Notes: generated by a model from the sequence alone, not told the origin. Shown: positions 1 through 9,241, counted from the stretch's first letter. The stretch: 57,794 nt of DNA from Nocardia alni (GCF_019038435.1 NZ_JAGPOX010000053.1:1-57794); one strand, 5' to 3'. Made by a program: numbers and translations.

Positions 1-2
1 CG

Positions 3-2675
3 TGCAACCAGTGGGTGCGGGTGGTGGATGGGGCGGTCGGCGGCGAGCAGGTGCTGCTGCATGTCGAGGCGGCGTCGAATCCGCTCATCCCGTTCTCCGG
101 GCCGACCATGCTGGGGGACAAGCTCACCGCCGGTGACGAGCCGCAATATCGGCTGGGGCGAATGGATCTCGCGATATTCGACGACGAGGTGTGGCACCTG
201 GTCCAGGATCTCGAGGTGCTCGGTGAGCTGATGCACGAGCTGCCGCAGGATTCCGCGCGCCGCTACGACATCGTGCGGGCGCTCGAGCGCGCACTGGACG
301 CGATCGATCTGCAAGATGTGAATTCCACCGCCTCTGCGGCCCGGGAGTTGCTGGTGGATGTGCTCGCTGCCCCGGCTGTCGCGTCCGCGCATACGATCTA
401 CGCGACCGGGCACGCGCATATCGACTCGGCATGGCTGTGGCCGCTGCGCGAGACGGTACGCAAGGTCGCGCGCACCACCGCGAACATGACCGCGCTGCTG
501 GCCGCCGAACCGGAATTCGTCTACACGATGTCCCAAGCGGCGCAATACGATTTCATCAAGCGGCACCGGCCCGAGGTCTACGAGAAGGTGAAGAAGGCGG
601 TCTCGGAGGGGCGGTTCGTGCCGGCCGGGGGCATGTGGGTGGAGTCGGACACGAATATGCCGGGCTCCGAGGCGATGGCACGGCAGTTCGTGCACGGCAA
701 GCGCTTCTTCCTGGAGGAGTTCGGCGTCGAGAACCAGGAGGTGTGGCTGCCGGACACCTTCGGCTTCGCCGCCGGGCTGCCGCAGATCATCCGGGCCGCC
801 GGATCACGATGGCTGCTGACGCAGAAGATCTCGTGGAGCCAGACCAACTCGTTCCCGCACCACACCTTCCTGTGGGAGGGTGTGGACGGTACCCGGATCT
901 TCACCCATTTCCCGCCGATCGACACCTACAACTGTTCGATGCAGGGTAGCGAGATCGCCCATGCCGCAAGGAACTTCAAGGACAAGGGCCGGGCGTCGGT
1001 CTCGCTGGCCCCGACCGGTTACGGCGACGGCGGTGGGGGGACCACCCGGGAGATGATCGCCAAGGCGGCCCGGATGCGGGACCTCGAGGGTTCGCCGAAG
1101 GTGGTGTGGGACAACCCCACCGGGTTCTTCTCCCGAGCCGAGGCCGACTACGAGAACCCGCCGGTATGGGTGGGCGAGCTGTATCTCGAACTGCATCGTG
1201 CGACGCTGACCAGCCAGGCGAAGACCAAACAGGGCAATCGGCGCAGTGAGAATCTGCTGCGTGAGGCCGAGCTGTGGGCCGCGACGGCTGCGGTGCGGGT
1301 GAAGGCCGACTACCCCTTCGAAGCGCTGGATCGGATCTGGAAAACCGTGCTGTTGCACCAGTTCCACGACATCCTGCCCGGCTCATCGATCGCTTGGGTG
1401 CACCGTGAGGCGGAACAGACGTACGCCGAGGTGGCCCTGGAGCTGGCGGAGATCATTGACACCGCTCAGTGGGCACTGGGTGGCAAACGGGTAGGCCCCA
1501 ATGTCTTCAATGCGACCCCGCACGCCTGGTACTCGATTCCAGCCGGCGCTGCGGGGCCGAAATCGGCCGGTGCTCCCTGCTCGGTAGCCGAACGTGCCGA
1601 CGGCGGATACGTTCTGGACAACGGCCTGCTGCGGGCGGTGGTGGACGCGCGCGGCCTGGTCGTATCGGTGTATGACCATGATCACGAGCGGGAAACGCTG
1701 CCGCCCGGAGCGGTCGCGAATCTGCCACAGCTACACCAGGATTACCCGAACGCCTGGGACGCCTGGGATGTCGATTCGTTCTACCGGAATCGAGTCGTCG
1801 ACCTAACCGACACGGATTTCCTCGAGGGGGAGGTGGATTCGGACGGTTCGGGCGTCGTCCGGGTGGGCCGTGAGTTCGGGTCCTCCAAGCTCGAGCAGAC
1901 CCTGACCCTCCGCGCCGACGCGCGGACCCTGGACATCGATACCGCCGTCGACTGGTACGAGACCGAGAAATTCCTGAAACTCGCCTTCCCCCTGGATATC
2001 CACGCCGACCGCTACGCCTCGGAGACCCAGTTCGGTCACCTGTTCCGCCCCACCCACGCCAACACCAGCTGGGAGTACGCGAAGTTCGAGGCGTGCAATC
2101 ACCGCTTCGTCCACTTCGCCGAGCCGGACTGGGGTGTGGCCCTGACCACCGCCTCCACCTACGGCCACGATGTCACCCGCACGGTCCGCCCCGACGGCGG
2201 AACCACGACCACCCTGCGCTTTTCGCTGGTGCGCGCCCCCCGCTTCCCCGATCCGCAGACCGATCAGGGCGCACACCGCTTCCACCACACCCTGATTCCC
2301 GGAGCCTCGATCGGTGACGCCGTGCGCGAGGGATACCGTGCCAACCTCCCGCTGTCTGCTCGCGGTGTCGCCGAACCCGTGGCGCCGCTGTTCACCGTCG
2401 ACGACGACGCCGTGGTGACCAGCGCCGTCAAACTGGCCGACGACGGCAGCGGCGATGTCGTCCTGCGGGTGTACGAAGCCCGGGGCGGGCGCGCCTCCGC
2501 CTTGGTGACCCCGGGCTTCGGCGTCGCCGGATTCCAGACCTGCGATCTGCTGGAACGGCCTGTGTCGGAAGGGACCACCGCGACCCGGGAGGGAATGGGA
2601 GTACGCCTGCGGCTGCGCCCGTTCCAACTCGTCACGCTGCGGTTCGAACGGTCCCCGGAAACTGCTGCCGAGTAG
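3..2675 (+). CDS. Alpha-mannosidase, GH38 family (5' end outside window)
   Basis: Retaining zinc-dependent alpha-mannosidase that hydrolyses terminal alpha-linked mannose, probably from host-type glycans or the cell's own mannosylated molecules. The reading frame is open to the left edge (C-N-Q-W precede the first GTG at 15), so the true start lies outside; 890 residues are visible against roughly 1000 in complete bacterial members. Counting from the GTG at 15, the GH38 zinc motif H133-A-H135-I-D137 lies in GHAHIDSAWLW, the catalytic nucleophile is D247 in WLPDTFG, and a further family motif HQFHDILPGSS lies near residue 450. The C-terminal half is the beta-sandwich part (ending RPFQLVTLRFE). 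No signal peptide can be judged. The next gene is convergent, 41 bp away. The family call is firm; the natural substrate is not known. Confidence 0.93.
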   Translation, partial: CNQWVRVVDGAVGGEQVLLHVEAASNPLIPFSGPTMLGDKLTAGDEPQYRLGRMDLAIFDDEVWHLVQDLEVLGELMHELPQDSARRYDIVRALERALDAIDLQDVNSTASAARELLVDVLAAPAVASAHTIYATGHAHIDSAWLWPLRETVRKVARTTANMTALLAAEPEFVYTMSQAAQYDFIKRHRPEVYEKVKKAVSEGRFVPAGGMWVESDTNMPGSEAMARQFVHGKRFFLEEFGVENQEVWLPDTFGFAAGLPQIIRAAGSRWLLTQKISWSQTNSFPHHTFLWEGVDGTRIFTHFPPIDTYNCSMQGSEIAHAARNFKDKGRASVSLAPTGYGDGGGGTTREMIAKAARMRDLEGSPKVVWDNPTGFFSRAEADYENPPVWVGELYLELHRATLTSQAKTKQGNRRSENLLREAELWAATAAVRVKADYPFEALDRIWKTVLLHQFHDILPGSSIAWVHREAEQTYAEVALELAEIIDTAQWALGGKRVGPNVFNATPHAWYSIPAGAAGPKSAGAPCSVAERADGGYVLDNGLLRAVVDARGLVVSVYDHDHERETLPPGAVANLPQLHQDYPNAWDAWDVDSFYRNRVVDLTDTDFLEGEVDSDGSGVVRVGREFGSSKLEQTLTLRADARTLDIDTAVDWYETEKFLKLAFPLDIHADRYASETQFGHLFRPTHANTSWEYAKFEACNHRFVHFAEPDWGVALTTASTYGHDVTRTVRPDGGTTTTLRFSLVRAPRFPDPQTDQGAHRFHHTLIPGASIGDAVREGYRANLPLSARGVAEPVAPLFTVDDDAVVTSAVKLADDGSGDVVLRVYEARGGRASALVTPGFGVAGFQTCDLLERPVSEGTTATREGMGVRLRLRPFQLVTLRFERSPETAAE

Positions 2676-2716
2676 CCGCCGGCATGACGATTCGATAGGC
2701 TCACCGGACTGTGTGC

Positions 2717-4177
2717 TCAGGCCGGGCGGCCGCGGCGCGACTGTGCGAGACCGATCATGATATCGATGGCCAGGAAGCACACTAGAGTGACTCCGAGAAG
2801 CGGTGCGAACCAGCCGATCAGAGCGGCGGCGGCGATCGACGGGACCAGCACCACCGGCGGCAGTCGGCGCAGCATGCCTCGGAGTGGGGGAGTGCCGAAC
2901 GCGAATCGGCTCGCACGGACAGGTCCGCGTTTCCACCACATCAGATAGCCGCGCACGATCACGGTGATCAACGCGATCATCGTTACCAGCAGCAGCAACT
3001 GGTTGGGCAGGCCGAACAGCATGCCCATATGCAGGGCAATACCCCAGTTGGCAAGCTTGGCCATGAACGGCCACGAGGAGTAGCGCAGCACATCGGTGAC
3101 ATTGCCGGTGCGGCCATCGATCGCGATCGAGTCCTGGGTGGGCGACCCCGGAATTCGTCGTTCCTTGACCACGAACGCGGTGTCATCGGTCGCGGGGACG
3201 GTGATCTCGACAGGGCCGTCGACTCCGTGGCCGCGTGCGGCGGCGAAGACCTTGTCCACCTGCGTCACTCGGTCGGCGGGCATCCGATACTGCCGCATGC
3301 TGTCCGATCCCGGCATCGGCATGTCCATACCCGGCATCATCTGTGAGTCGCCGTGGGGCGCACGGGATCCGGGGAGGGTTGTGCCGACCGCCGGTGCCTG
3401 CCAGTCGAGCTGCCGGCGCAGCGTGTCCACATGTGCGCCCGCATAGGTCGACCAGGTCATGCCCGTCGCGGACAGGAACAGCAGCGGAAGCAGAATCCAC
3501 ATGCCAACGGCCGCATGCCAGCTCAGCGTTCGGCCACGTCCGGTGCGCGAACGGTCGGGCCACAGCAGTCGTCGCGTCGCGACGCCGTCGCGGCGGTCGA
3601 GCACCCGCTTACCCCACACCGCGACCCCGGCCAGAGCGATGAGCCACAGCCAGGACGCGGCCAGTTCGCTGTACAGTCGCCCGGTCTGCCCCAGATGCAG
3701 ATCCCGGTGCAGCTGATCGAGCCAGCTACGCAACGGCAGCGAATTGGTGCTGCCATAGACCACGCTTGCGCCGACCGGCCGCGCGGTCACCGGATTCACG
3801 AATACCGCGCGGTGCTCGGACTCTCCCAGGGACGAGTCCGCGAACAACACCTCGGTGGTATCGCCCGGCTTCGGTGCCGGATCGACCGCCGCCAGAACCA
3901 GATTCGGCTCGATTGCCGTCGCCGCCGCGACCTGGTCCGACAGCGGTCGCGCCGGTCCGGTCGAATCCACATGCAGCAGATTGCGATCCACGATCGACTC
4001 GACCGTCGGCGCGATGGAGTACAACGCGCCGGTGATCGCCGCGATCAGGATGAAGGGCGCGACGAACACACCCGCGTAGAAGTGCAGGCGCATCGCCAGG
4101 GCATAGAGCGTGCCGCGCGTTGGCGGCCGGGCAGGCGGTGGCGTGGAAGAGGATACGGGTAGTTCGGTGATGCTCAT
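2717..4177 (-). CDS. PepSY-associated transmembrane protein with Met-rich loop
   Basis: Membrane protein of the PepSY_TM (PiuB-like) family, 486 aa. An open frame extends upstream to 4246, but the ATG at 4177 has AGGAG about ten bases before it and starts the natural sequence MSITELP. A first helix near residues 35-55 (HFYAGVFVAPFILIAAITGALYSI) is the family hallmark; further helices follow at about 180-200, 225-245, 380-400 and 435-470. The loop near residues 277-292 is Met-rich (MMPGMDMPMPGSDSM), a composition typical of copper-handling proteins. Its upstream neighbour is a His/Met-rich membrane protein, so a role in copper or heme-iron handling at the membrane is likely. The family is clear; the metal is inferred. 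Confidence 0.85.
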   Translation of the reverse strand: MSITELPVSSSTPPPARPPTRGTLYALAMRLHFYAGVFVAPFILIAAITGALYSIAPTVESIVDRNLLHVDSTGPARPLSDQVAAATAIEPNLVLAAVDPAPKPGDTTEVLFADSSLGESEHRAVFVNPVTARPVGASVVYGSTNSLPLRSWLDQLHRDLHLGQTGRLYSELAASWLWLIALAGVAVWGKRVLDRRDGVATRRLLWPDRSRTGRGRTLSWHAAVGMWILLPLLFLSATGMTWSTYAGAHVDTLRRQLDWQAPAVGTTLPGSRAPHGDSQMMPGMDMPMPGSDSMRQYRMPADRVTQVDKVFAAARGHGVDGPVEITVPATDDTAFVVKERRIPGSPTQDSIAIDGRTGNVTDVLRYSSWPFMAKLANWGIALHMGMLFGLPNQLLLLVTMIALITVIVRGYLMWWKRGPVRASRFAFGTPPLRGMLRRLPPVVLVPSIAAAALIGWFAPLLGVTLVCFLAIDIMIGLAQSRRGRPA

Positions 4178-4599
4178 TGCGGTTCGACTCCTGTCGGGGC
4201 AGGCGCATGCTTCGGCCGCCCGGGTGAATCCCCGCCAGATGAACACGTCCGCCCCTCATTGCGGACGCCTTCGGTGCTGTCGCAGACGGCGATGTGCCGC
4301 ATCCTGTCGTGCGCTGTTCCGGTGAGCTGCCCGTCATCCGGTGTGCGTGAGGCCGGGATCGGGCTGCACACCAGTGGGTTCCCGCCAGGAGTACACCGTG
4401 ACAGCGGCCGGCTCCTGGATGCACGGTCGGTGACACAGCCGATCCTCGGCGGCTCAGTGGATTCCGGTGCGGGCGTCGACAGAATGTAAGGATTCACCCG
4501 GTGGCAGAGCGACCCGCCGATCGATGGCGACGGTCGCGCATACGCTCTTCACGCGCGAAAGATCCGCGCGCGCGGGGTGTACGAATGAATATCCGGCGC
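4178..4599. other. 422-bp gap with no supported gene
   Basis: Both flanking genes read leftward, so this would be the leader of the PepSY gene. A leftward frame at 4174-4497 could encode 107 aa, but its codon use is irregular and it has no recognisable domain. A small hairpin (TCCGGC/GCCGGA, 4592-4609) straddles the stop codon of the upstream gene and could be a weak terminator. I see no convincing riboswitch core or operator. Confidence 0.4.
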
Positions 4600-5175
4600 T
4601 CAGGCCGGAGTCAGGAGAGGCGGCCCGCGGGTTCGCAGCGAGTCCGTCGCGAGAATCCGCTGAACAATGTTGTCGCGGTGGGTAATCCGCAGTGATGATG
4701 CACTCTGAATCGCCGGGGGCCGCACCAGAATCGGCAGCATCCGCGACAGCACGGAACACAGTTCCCGGTACGCGGCCTCGGCGCCCTGGATGACGACCGC
4801 CGCGACGAGCGCCGCCGCGATATGCGCGCCCAGCATCTCGGAACTCCACATCGACCGCTCGTGCATCATCCCGACCATGTCGATCGCGAGTGCGCAGTGG
4901 CCGAGCACCTGGCCGCCGACCAGCGCAACGGCCAGCCCGAGCCGGGTGGTACGCAACGGCCGCAGACCCGTGACGAGCGCACCCACCACGGCGCAGACCC
5001 CCACCAGCAGGATCAGGGTGCTCGATCGCACCGGCATCCCCTGGGCGGTCCAGCCGTGCGCGGCGATCGCCAGCGCCCCGGAGACCGCACCGGCCGACCC
5101 GCCACGCACCCGCGCGGCGGCGTGACGTCGCCGCGCCGACACGAGGGCCGGGGTGCGGCCGGGGACGAGGATCAC
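4600..5175 (-). CDS. Multi-span membrane protein, copper-cluster type
   Basis: 191-aa hydrophobic protein starting at a GTG. Four or so membrane segments can be drawn between residues 35 and 145 (STLILLVGVCAVVGALVTGL; LGLAVALVGGQVLGHCALAI; AHIAAALVAAVVIQGAEAAY). The short region GHCALAIDMVGMMHERSMW followed by AH carries His, Cys and Met at positions where similar actinobacterial membrane proteins next to PepSY, CopC and YcnI genes carry them. That resemblance is from memory of gene neighbourhoods, not a domain match. It precedes the PepSY gene on the same strand, though 422 bp separate them. Function is not established; involvement in copper homeostasis is an inference. The start codon is uncertain. 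Confidence 0.6.
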   Translation of the reverse strand: MILVPGRTPALVSARRRHAAARVRGGSAGAVSGALAIAAHGWTAQGMPVRSSTLILLVGVCAVVGALVTGLRPLRTTRLGLAVALVGGQVLGHCALAIDMVGMMHERSMWSSEMLGAHIAAALVAAVVIQGAEAAYRELCSVLSRMLPILVRPPAIQSASSLRITHRDNIVQRILATDSLRTRGPPLLTPA

Positions 5176-5193
5176 CGACTGATGATAACCGAG

Positions 5194-5220
5194 AGGTGGC
5201 GGCCGGATATCCGGCCACCT
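5194..5220 (-). terminator. Hairpin between acyl-CoA ligase and membrane protein gene
   Basis: AGGTGGC (5194-5200) pairs with GCCACCT (5214-5220), enclosing a second self-complementary core CGGATATCCG. It lies 6 bp beyond the stop of the leftward acyl-CoA ligase gene. There is no T-run, as is common in actinobacteria, so terminator function is inferred from position and stem only. Confidence 0.45.
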
Positions 5221-5226
5221 TCGGAA

Positions 5227-6876
5227 TCAGCCGGCGTTCTCGGTGTTCACCAACTGCTTGCGAAGCAGCTTCCCGGTCGCGTTGCGTGGCAGCTCATCCA
5301 GGAAGATCACCTCGCGCGGCACCTTGTACCGGGCCAGGTTGGCCTTGACGAAGTCCTTGATCTCCTGCTCGTCGCGTGACGCGTCCGGCCCCGGAACGAC
5401 GAAGGCGCGCAGGCGTTTTCCGAACTCTCGATCATCCACGCCGACGACGGCGGCCTCCAGCACGTCGGGGCGCCCGGCGAGCAGGTGCTCGACCTCCTGC
5501 GGGAAAACGTTCTCGCCGCCGGAGACGATCATGTCGTCGTCACGTCCGTCGATGAACAGCAGACCGTGCTCGTCGAAGTGACCGACATCGCCGCTGGACA
5601 TCATTCCGTCGACGGTTTCCTTGGTGCGCCCGTCGGTGTACGCGGTGAACGAATGCGAGTTCTCGATGAAGATCGTGCCCGTCACGTGCGGGCGGGTGAT
5701 GCGTGCGCGGTTCTCGTCGTACAGCGCCAGGCGGATGCCGACGGGCGGGCGGCCCGCGGTATCCGGGGCGATGCGCAGATCCTCCGGCGTGGCCACGGTG
5801 ATCAGCGCGCATTCGGTGGAGCCGTACACGTTGTAGAGCGCGTCGCCGAAGTAGTCGAGGCTGCGGGTGACCACGTCCGGCGGGATTGCCGACCCGGCGG
5901 CGAAAATCATTCGCAGCGAGGACATGTCGTACTTGCGCAGGGTCTGTTCGGGCAGATCGAGTATGCGCTGCAACATCGTCGGCACCACGACCAGGGACTG
6001 CGCCCGGTACCGGGTGATATTGGCCAGCGTGCGCTCCGGATCGAAGCGACGCTGCTGGAAGATCATCCGATTGCCCAGCGCCAGACCGAGGGTGAACTGG
6101 GACAGGCCCGTGGCATGGAAGATGGGTGCGGCGATCACCATGGAACCGTTGCGCGGCAACGGAATACGATCCAGGAATTGCGCGGAGATGAAGGGGCTCA
6201 CCTTTTCTCGTGGCGCGCCCTTGGGTGTCCCGGTGGTGCCACTGGTGAGAATGACCGTGCCGCCCGGCTTTTCGGGCGCCGGCACGGCATCGGTGGGGTG
6301 TCCCTGGATCAGCGAATCCAGCGTCGGGATCGAGGGGTCGACGCCGTCCTTCTCGTCCACCCAGGTCAGGATGCGGGGGATGTCGGCCGGGATCGCGCTC
6401 ATCAGCTCGACGAATTCACTGTCGTGCAGTACGGCCTTCACGCCCTCGCGCGCGGCCACATCGGCCAGCTGCGGTTTGGCGAATCCGGTGTTCATCAGCA
6501 CCGCCCGCACGCCCAGCTTGCCGGTGGCGGCCAGGCTCAGCACCATGCCACGATGGTCGCGCGCCAGCACCGCGATCACATCGCCCTGCCGCAGGCCCTG
6601 TTCGGCCAGGCCGCGGGCCAGCTGGTTGGCCTGGGCGTCGACCTCGCCGAAGGTCAGCTCGCCGCGCTCGTCCAAGAGGGCCGGGGAGTCGGTGTTGGTC
6701 TTGGCCGCGTGCATGATGACCCCGGCGAACGGCCCGTATCTGCCCACGTTCAGCGCCGAACTCACGGCCTGGTCCAGGCGCAGCGGATTGAACAGCCCGC
6801 GCTTGACCATGGCGTTGACGCTCAGCGCGAAATTCTGCGCCTTGCGGACCGCGGTGCTCGCCGACGGAGCGGACAT
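5227..6876 (-). CDS. Acyl-CoA synthetase, FadD12-like (copy 1)
   Basis: AMP-forming acyl-CoA ligase of the ANL superfamily, 549 aa, activating a carboxylic (probably fatty) acid with ATP and CoA in the cytoplasm. The P-loop-like AMP motif VILTSGTTGTPKG lies at residues 208-220, the YGSTE motif near 350, the hinge motif GRDDDMIVSGGENVFP near 440-455, and the C-terminal catalytic lysine in PRNATGKLLRK near 538. AAGGGTG precedes the ATG. The following gene upstream (7082-8731) is a close paralogue with the same length and many identical blocks (GFAKPQ, HDSEF, GGENVFP, LARYKVPREVIFL), so this is a tandem duplication. It resembles mycobacterial FadD12; chain-length preference cannot be read. Confidence 0.92.
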   Translation of the reverse strand: MSAPSASTAVRKAQNFALSVNAMVKRGLFNPLRLDQAVSSALNVGRYGPFAGVIMHAAKTNTDSPALLDERGELTFGEVDAQANQLARGLAEQGLRQGDVIAVLARDHRGMVLSLAATGKLGVRAVLMNTGFAKPQLADVAAREGVKAVLHDSEFVELMSAIPADIPRILTWVDEKDGVDPSIPTLDSLIQGHPTDAVPAPEKPGGTVILTSGTTGTPKGAPREKVSPFISAQFLDRIPLPRNGSMVIAAPIFHATGLSQFTLGLALGNRMIFQQRRFDPERTLANITRYRAQSLVVVPTMLQRILDLPEQTLRKYDMSSLRMIFAAGSAIPPDVVTRSLDYFGDALYNVYGSTECALITVATPEDLRIAPDTAGRPPVGIRLALYDENRARITRPHVTGTIFIENSHSFTAYTDGRTKETVDGMMSSGDVGHFDEHGLLFIDGRDDDMIVSGGENVFPQEVEHLLAGRPDVLEAAVVGVDDREFGKRLRAFVVPGPDASRDEQEIKDFVKANLARYKVPREVIFLDELPRNATGKLLRKQLVNTENAG

Positions 6877-7081
6877 GGTTCACCCTTCCGCGATTCGCCG
6901 GATCACGCCGGACGGACCGCAACATCGAGATCCAGTGCGAGTGCTAACTCTAGCAAGCGCGCCAGCTAGCAGCGTGCGCTTCTGTGTTACTGACAGTACC
7001 CTTAACGATCTCCGGGTAGCTACTCGTCGGTAGTTTTCATGTCGACCTCACAATATCCCTGCTCCGGGACCATGCTGAGGT
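6877..7081 (-). promoter_or_regulatory. Promoter region of acyl-CoA ligase copy 1
   Basis: 205-bp gap, more AT-rich than its surroundings. It contains a palindrome TTACTGACAGTAC (6987-6999) whose half-sites resemble the TTACT/AGTAA arms found before fadE24, but with a 3-base spacer and one mismatch. Other short repeats (GCTAAC..GCTAGC) lie closer to the gene. A fatty-acid-responsive TetR site is possible; weak evidence. Confidence 0.3.
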
Positions 7082-8731
7082 CTACTCGATCCGGTATTCC
7101 ACCAGCTCACGGCGCAGCAGTTTGCCGGTGGCGTTGCGGGGCAGTTCCTCGAGGAAGATCACCTCGCGTGGCACTTTGTACCGGGCCAGATTGGCTTTCA
7201 CGTACGCCTTGATCTCCTCGGCGTCCCGCGCCGCGCCGGGTTCGGGCACGACGAAGGCGCGCAGCCGCTTGCCGAACTCCACATCGTCCACCCCGACCAC
7301 CGCGGCATCGAAGACGTCCGGCCGCTCGAGCAGGAGATTTTCCACCTCCAGCGGGAAGACGTTCTCGCCGCCGGACACGATCATGTCGTCGTCGCGGCCG
7401 TCCACGAACAGCAGCCCGTGCTCGTCGAAATGCCCGACGTCGCCCGAGGACATATAGCCGTCGATGAACTGCTTGTTGCGCCCGTCGGTGTAGCCGTCGA
7501 AGGGCAATCCGTTGCGGACGAAGATGCGGCCGGTGACATGCCGCTCGCGGATGCGACGGCCCTGATCGTCGAACAGGACGACCTCGCAGGTGACCGGCGC
7601 GCGCCCCGCGGTGCCGGGCGCGAGCGCCAGATCCTGCGGCGTCGCGACGGTCGCGACGGCGCATTCGGTCGACCCGTAGAGGTTGTGCAGGACCGGGCCG
7701 AAGGCCTGGGCGGCGCGCACGGCCAGCTCGGGCGACAGCGCGGAACCCGCCACCAGGATCGTCCGCAGCGAGCTCAGGTCGTACCGTTGGCGGATCGCCG
7801 GATCCAGCTCCACCATGCGGTGCAGCATCGTCGGCACCGCCACCAGCATCTGCACCCCGTGCTCGGCGATCTTGCGCAGCGTGTCCTCGGCGTCGAACCG
7901 GCGCGTGGTGACGACCGTATTCCCCCCGCCGGCGCCGACCAGCCACATCGCCTGGCCGGTGCTGTGGAAGATCGGCGAGGTGATCATCATCGTGCCCTGC
8001 CGGGGGAACGGAATCCGGTCCACCACCTGCACCGTCGCCAGCGGAGATGTCTTGCCGCGCGCCGCACCCTTCGGCAGCCCGGTGGTGCCGCTGGTGAGGA
8101 TGACCATGCCACCCGCGCTGTCCGGCAGCGGCAGTTCGGTGCTCGAATTCGCGGCGATCAGCTGCTCGATGGTGGTCGCGCCGGGCGGGAGTTCGGCGCC
8201 CTCGTCCACCCAGGTGAGCACCCGCGGCAGGTCAGGGGGCAGCGCGTCGAGCAGGCCGAGGAATTCGCTGTCGTGCAGCACCGCCTTGACGTTCTCCCGC
8301 TCGCAGACCTGTGCGAACTGGGGTTTCGCGAAACCGGTGTTCATCAGTGCGAGCCGGGCTCCGGCCTTGCCCGCCGCGGCCATGGCCAGCAGCAGTCCGT
8401 GGTGGTCGCGGGCCAGGATGGCGATCACCGTGCCCGGTGCGATACCCATACCCTTCAGGCCGCGGGCCAGCGCGGTGGACTGCTGGTCCAGCTCGCGATA
8501 CGTCATCGAGCCGCGCTCGTCGATCACCGCGGGGCGATCCGGCCACATCCGCGTCGCGTGCCGCACCGCCATGGCCTGTGAGCCCAGCGCCGCGCCCTCC
8601 TTGGCGCTGCGCAGCAGCTCCTGGAGATTGCGCGGATCGATGAACCCACGCTCCCGCAGGACGTTGAGGCCCCGAATCGTCTCGACTGCCTGAATTGCGG
8701 TGCGTTGCACCTGTTCCAGCACCGACGCCAT
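7082..8731 (-). CDS. Acyl-CoA synthetase, FadD12-like (copy 2)
   Basis: Second AMP-forming acyl-CoA ligase, 549 aa, paralogous to the downstream copy. It has the AMP motif VILTSGTTGLPKG near residue 210, YGSTECAVATVATPQD near 355, the hinge GRDDDMIVSGGENVFPLEVENLL near 440-460 and the catalytic lysine in PRNATGKLLRREL near the C terminus. AAAGGTGG precedes the ATG at a good distance. The 205-bp gap before copy 1 means the two genes may have separate promoters although both read leftward. Differences between the copies cluster in the N-terminal substrate half, which would allow different acyl preferences; this is inferred. Confidence 0.92.
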   Translation of the reverse strand: MASVLEQVQRTAIQAVETIRGLNVLRERGFIDPRNLQELLRSAKEGAALGSQAMAVRHATRMWPDRPAVIDERGSMTYRELDQQSTALARGLKGMGIAPGTVIAILARDHHGLLLAMAAAGKAGARLALMNTGFAKPQFAQVCERENVKAVLHDSEFLGLLDALPPDLPRVLTWVDEGAELPPGATTIEQLIAANSSTELPLPDSAGGMVILTSGTTGLPKGAARGKTSPLATVQVVDRIPFPRQGTMMITSPIFHSTGQAMWLVGAGGGNTVVTTRRFDAEDTLRKIAEHGVQMLVAVPTMLHRMVELDPAIRQRYDLSSLRTILVAGSALSPELAVRAAQAFGPVLHNLYGSTECAVATVATPQDLALAPGTAGRAPVTCEVVLFDDQGRRIRERHVTGRIFVRNGLPFDGYTDGRNKQFIDGYMSSGDVGHFDEHGLLFVDGRDDDMIVSGGENVFPLEVENLLLERPDVFDAAVVGVDDVEFGKRLRAFVVPEPGAARDAEEIKAYVKANLARYKVPREVIFLEELPRNATGKLLRRELVEYRIE

Positions 8732-8833
8732 TTACGACCACCTTTGCGCCCAACCCGACCGGTGTTTGGACCGTAGCAGGGGAAACGGAGGCGGGATATG
8801 GAAATTCGGCCACATCGGGCGCGATGGTTCGTG

Positions 8834-9076
8834 CTAGGTGTCGCTGTGCGCGGCGGACACGTCGTCCCGCGGGTGCTGATGCTTGTGCCGGGATTTGGCG
8901 GCGACGGCGTGTGGGATCGTGCCGAGGCCCGCACCGAGCAGTGCGCAGGAGATGATTCCGACACAGAAGATGAGCACACCCGTGGACATGGCCGCGTGCG
9001 TGGTGAAACCCATGCCGAACGCGAAGATCAGCACGGCTGACGCCGCGATCGCCAGCGCTATGAGTCTTTTCCGCAT
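8834..9076 (-). CDS. Small two-span membrane protein
   Basis: 80-aa protein of unknown function. The frame is open to 9169, but AGGGGG lies six bases before the ATG at 9076 and that start places a membrane segment right at the N terminus (LIALAIAASAVLIFAFGMGF), followed by a second (GVLIFCVGIISCALLGAGL). The C-terminal tail is charged and His-rich (KSRHKHQHPRDD). An alternative ATG two codons upstream overlaps the ribosome-binding site. It is divergent from the glycosyltransferase gene; a DosR-like box sits in the shared gap. No homologous family is recognised. Confidence 0.6.
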   Translation of the reverse strand: MRKRLIALAIAASAVLIFAFGMGFTTHAAMSTGVLIFCVGIISCALLGAGLGTIPHAVAAKSRHKHQHPRDDVSAAHSDT

Positions 9077-9221
9077 ACGCATCCCCCTGTAGGAACACAG
9101 TGGTCGGCACGACCCGATGGTGGCCCGAGTGAGCGCCTCCCCCGAGTGGAGACCGTCGCGCAAGATCATGGTGACGGTAGGGGGAACGTGCCGCCAGTGG
9201 CCAGTGTCAGATTACGTCGGA

Positions 9222-9241
9222 TAGGGGACCAAAGTCCCTAA
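9222..9241. promoter_or_regulatory. DosR (DevR) box-like palindrome
   Basis: TAGGGGACCAAAGTCCCTAA matches the mycobacterial DosR consensus TTSGGGACTWWAGTCCCSAA at 17 of 20 positions, including the whole GGGAC...GTCCC core. It lies in the 309-bp divergent gap (9077-9385), about 145 bp from either start codon, so it could serve the small membrane protein, the glycosyltransferase, or both. Nothing else in the gap stands out. Whether this organism has DosR is not shown by the window. Confidence 0.6.

Noticed and set aside
1803..3074. Long leftward frame of 423 codons opposite the mannosidase and PepSY genes
   Set aside because: Shadow frame of GC-rich coding DNA; no domain, and it crosses two well-supported genes.
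4178..4450. Fragments resembling a cobalamin riboswitch on the minus strand (GGGAA, GGTG and a CAGGATGCGGC stretch)
   Set aside because: The conserved core following GGTG and the full B12 box do not match; spacing is forced. Not callable without a covariance-model search.
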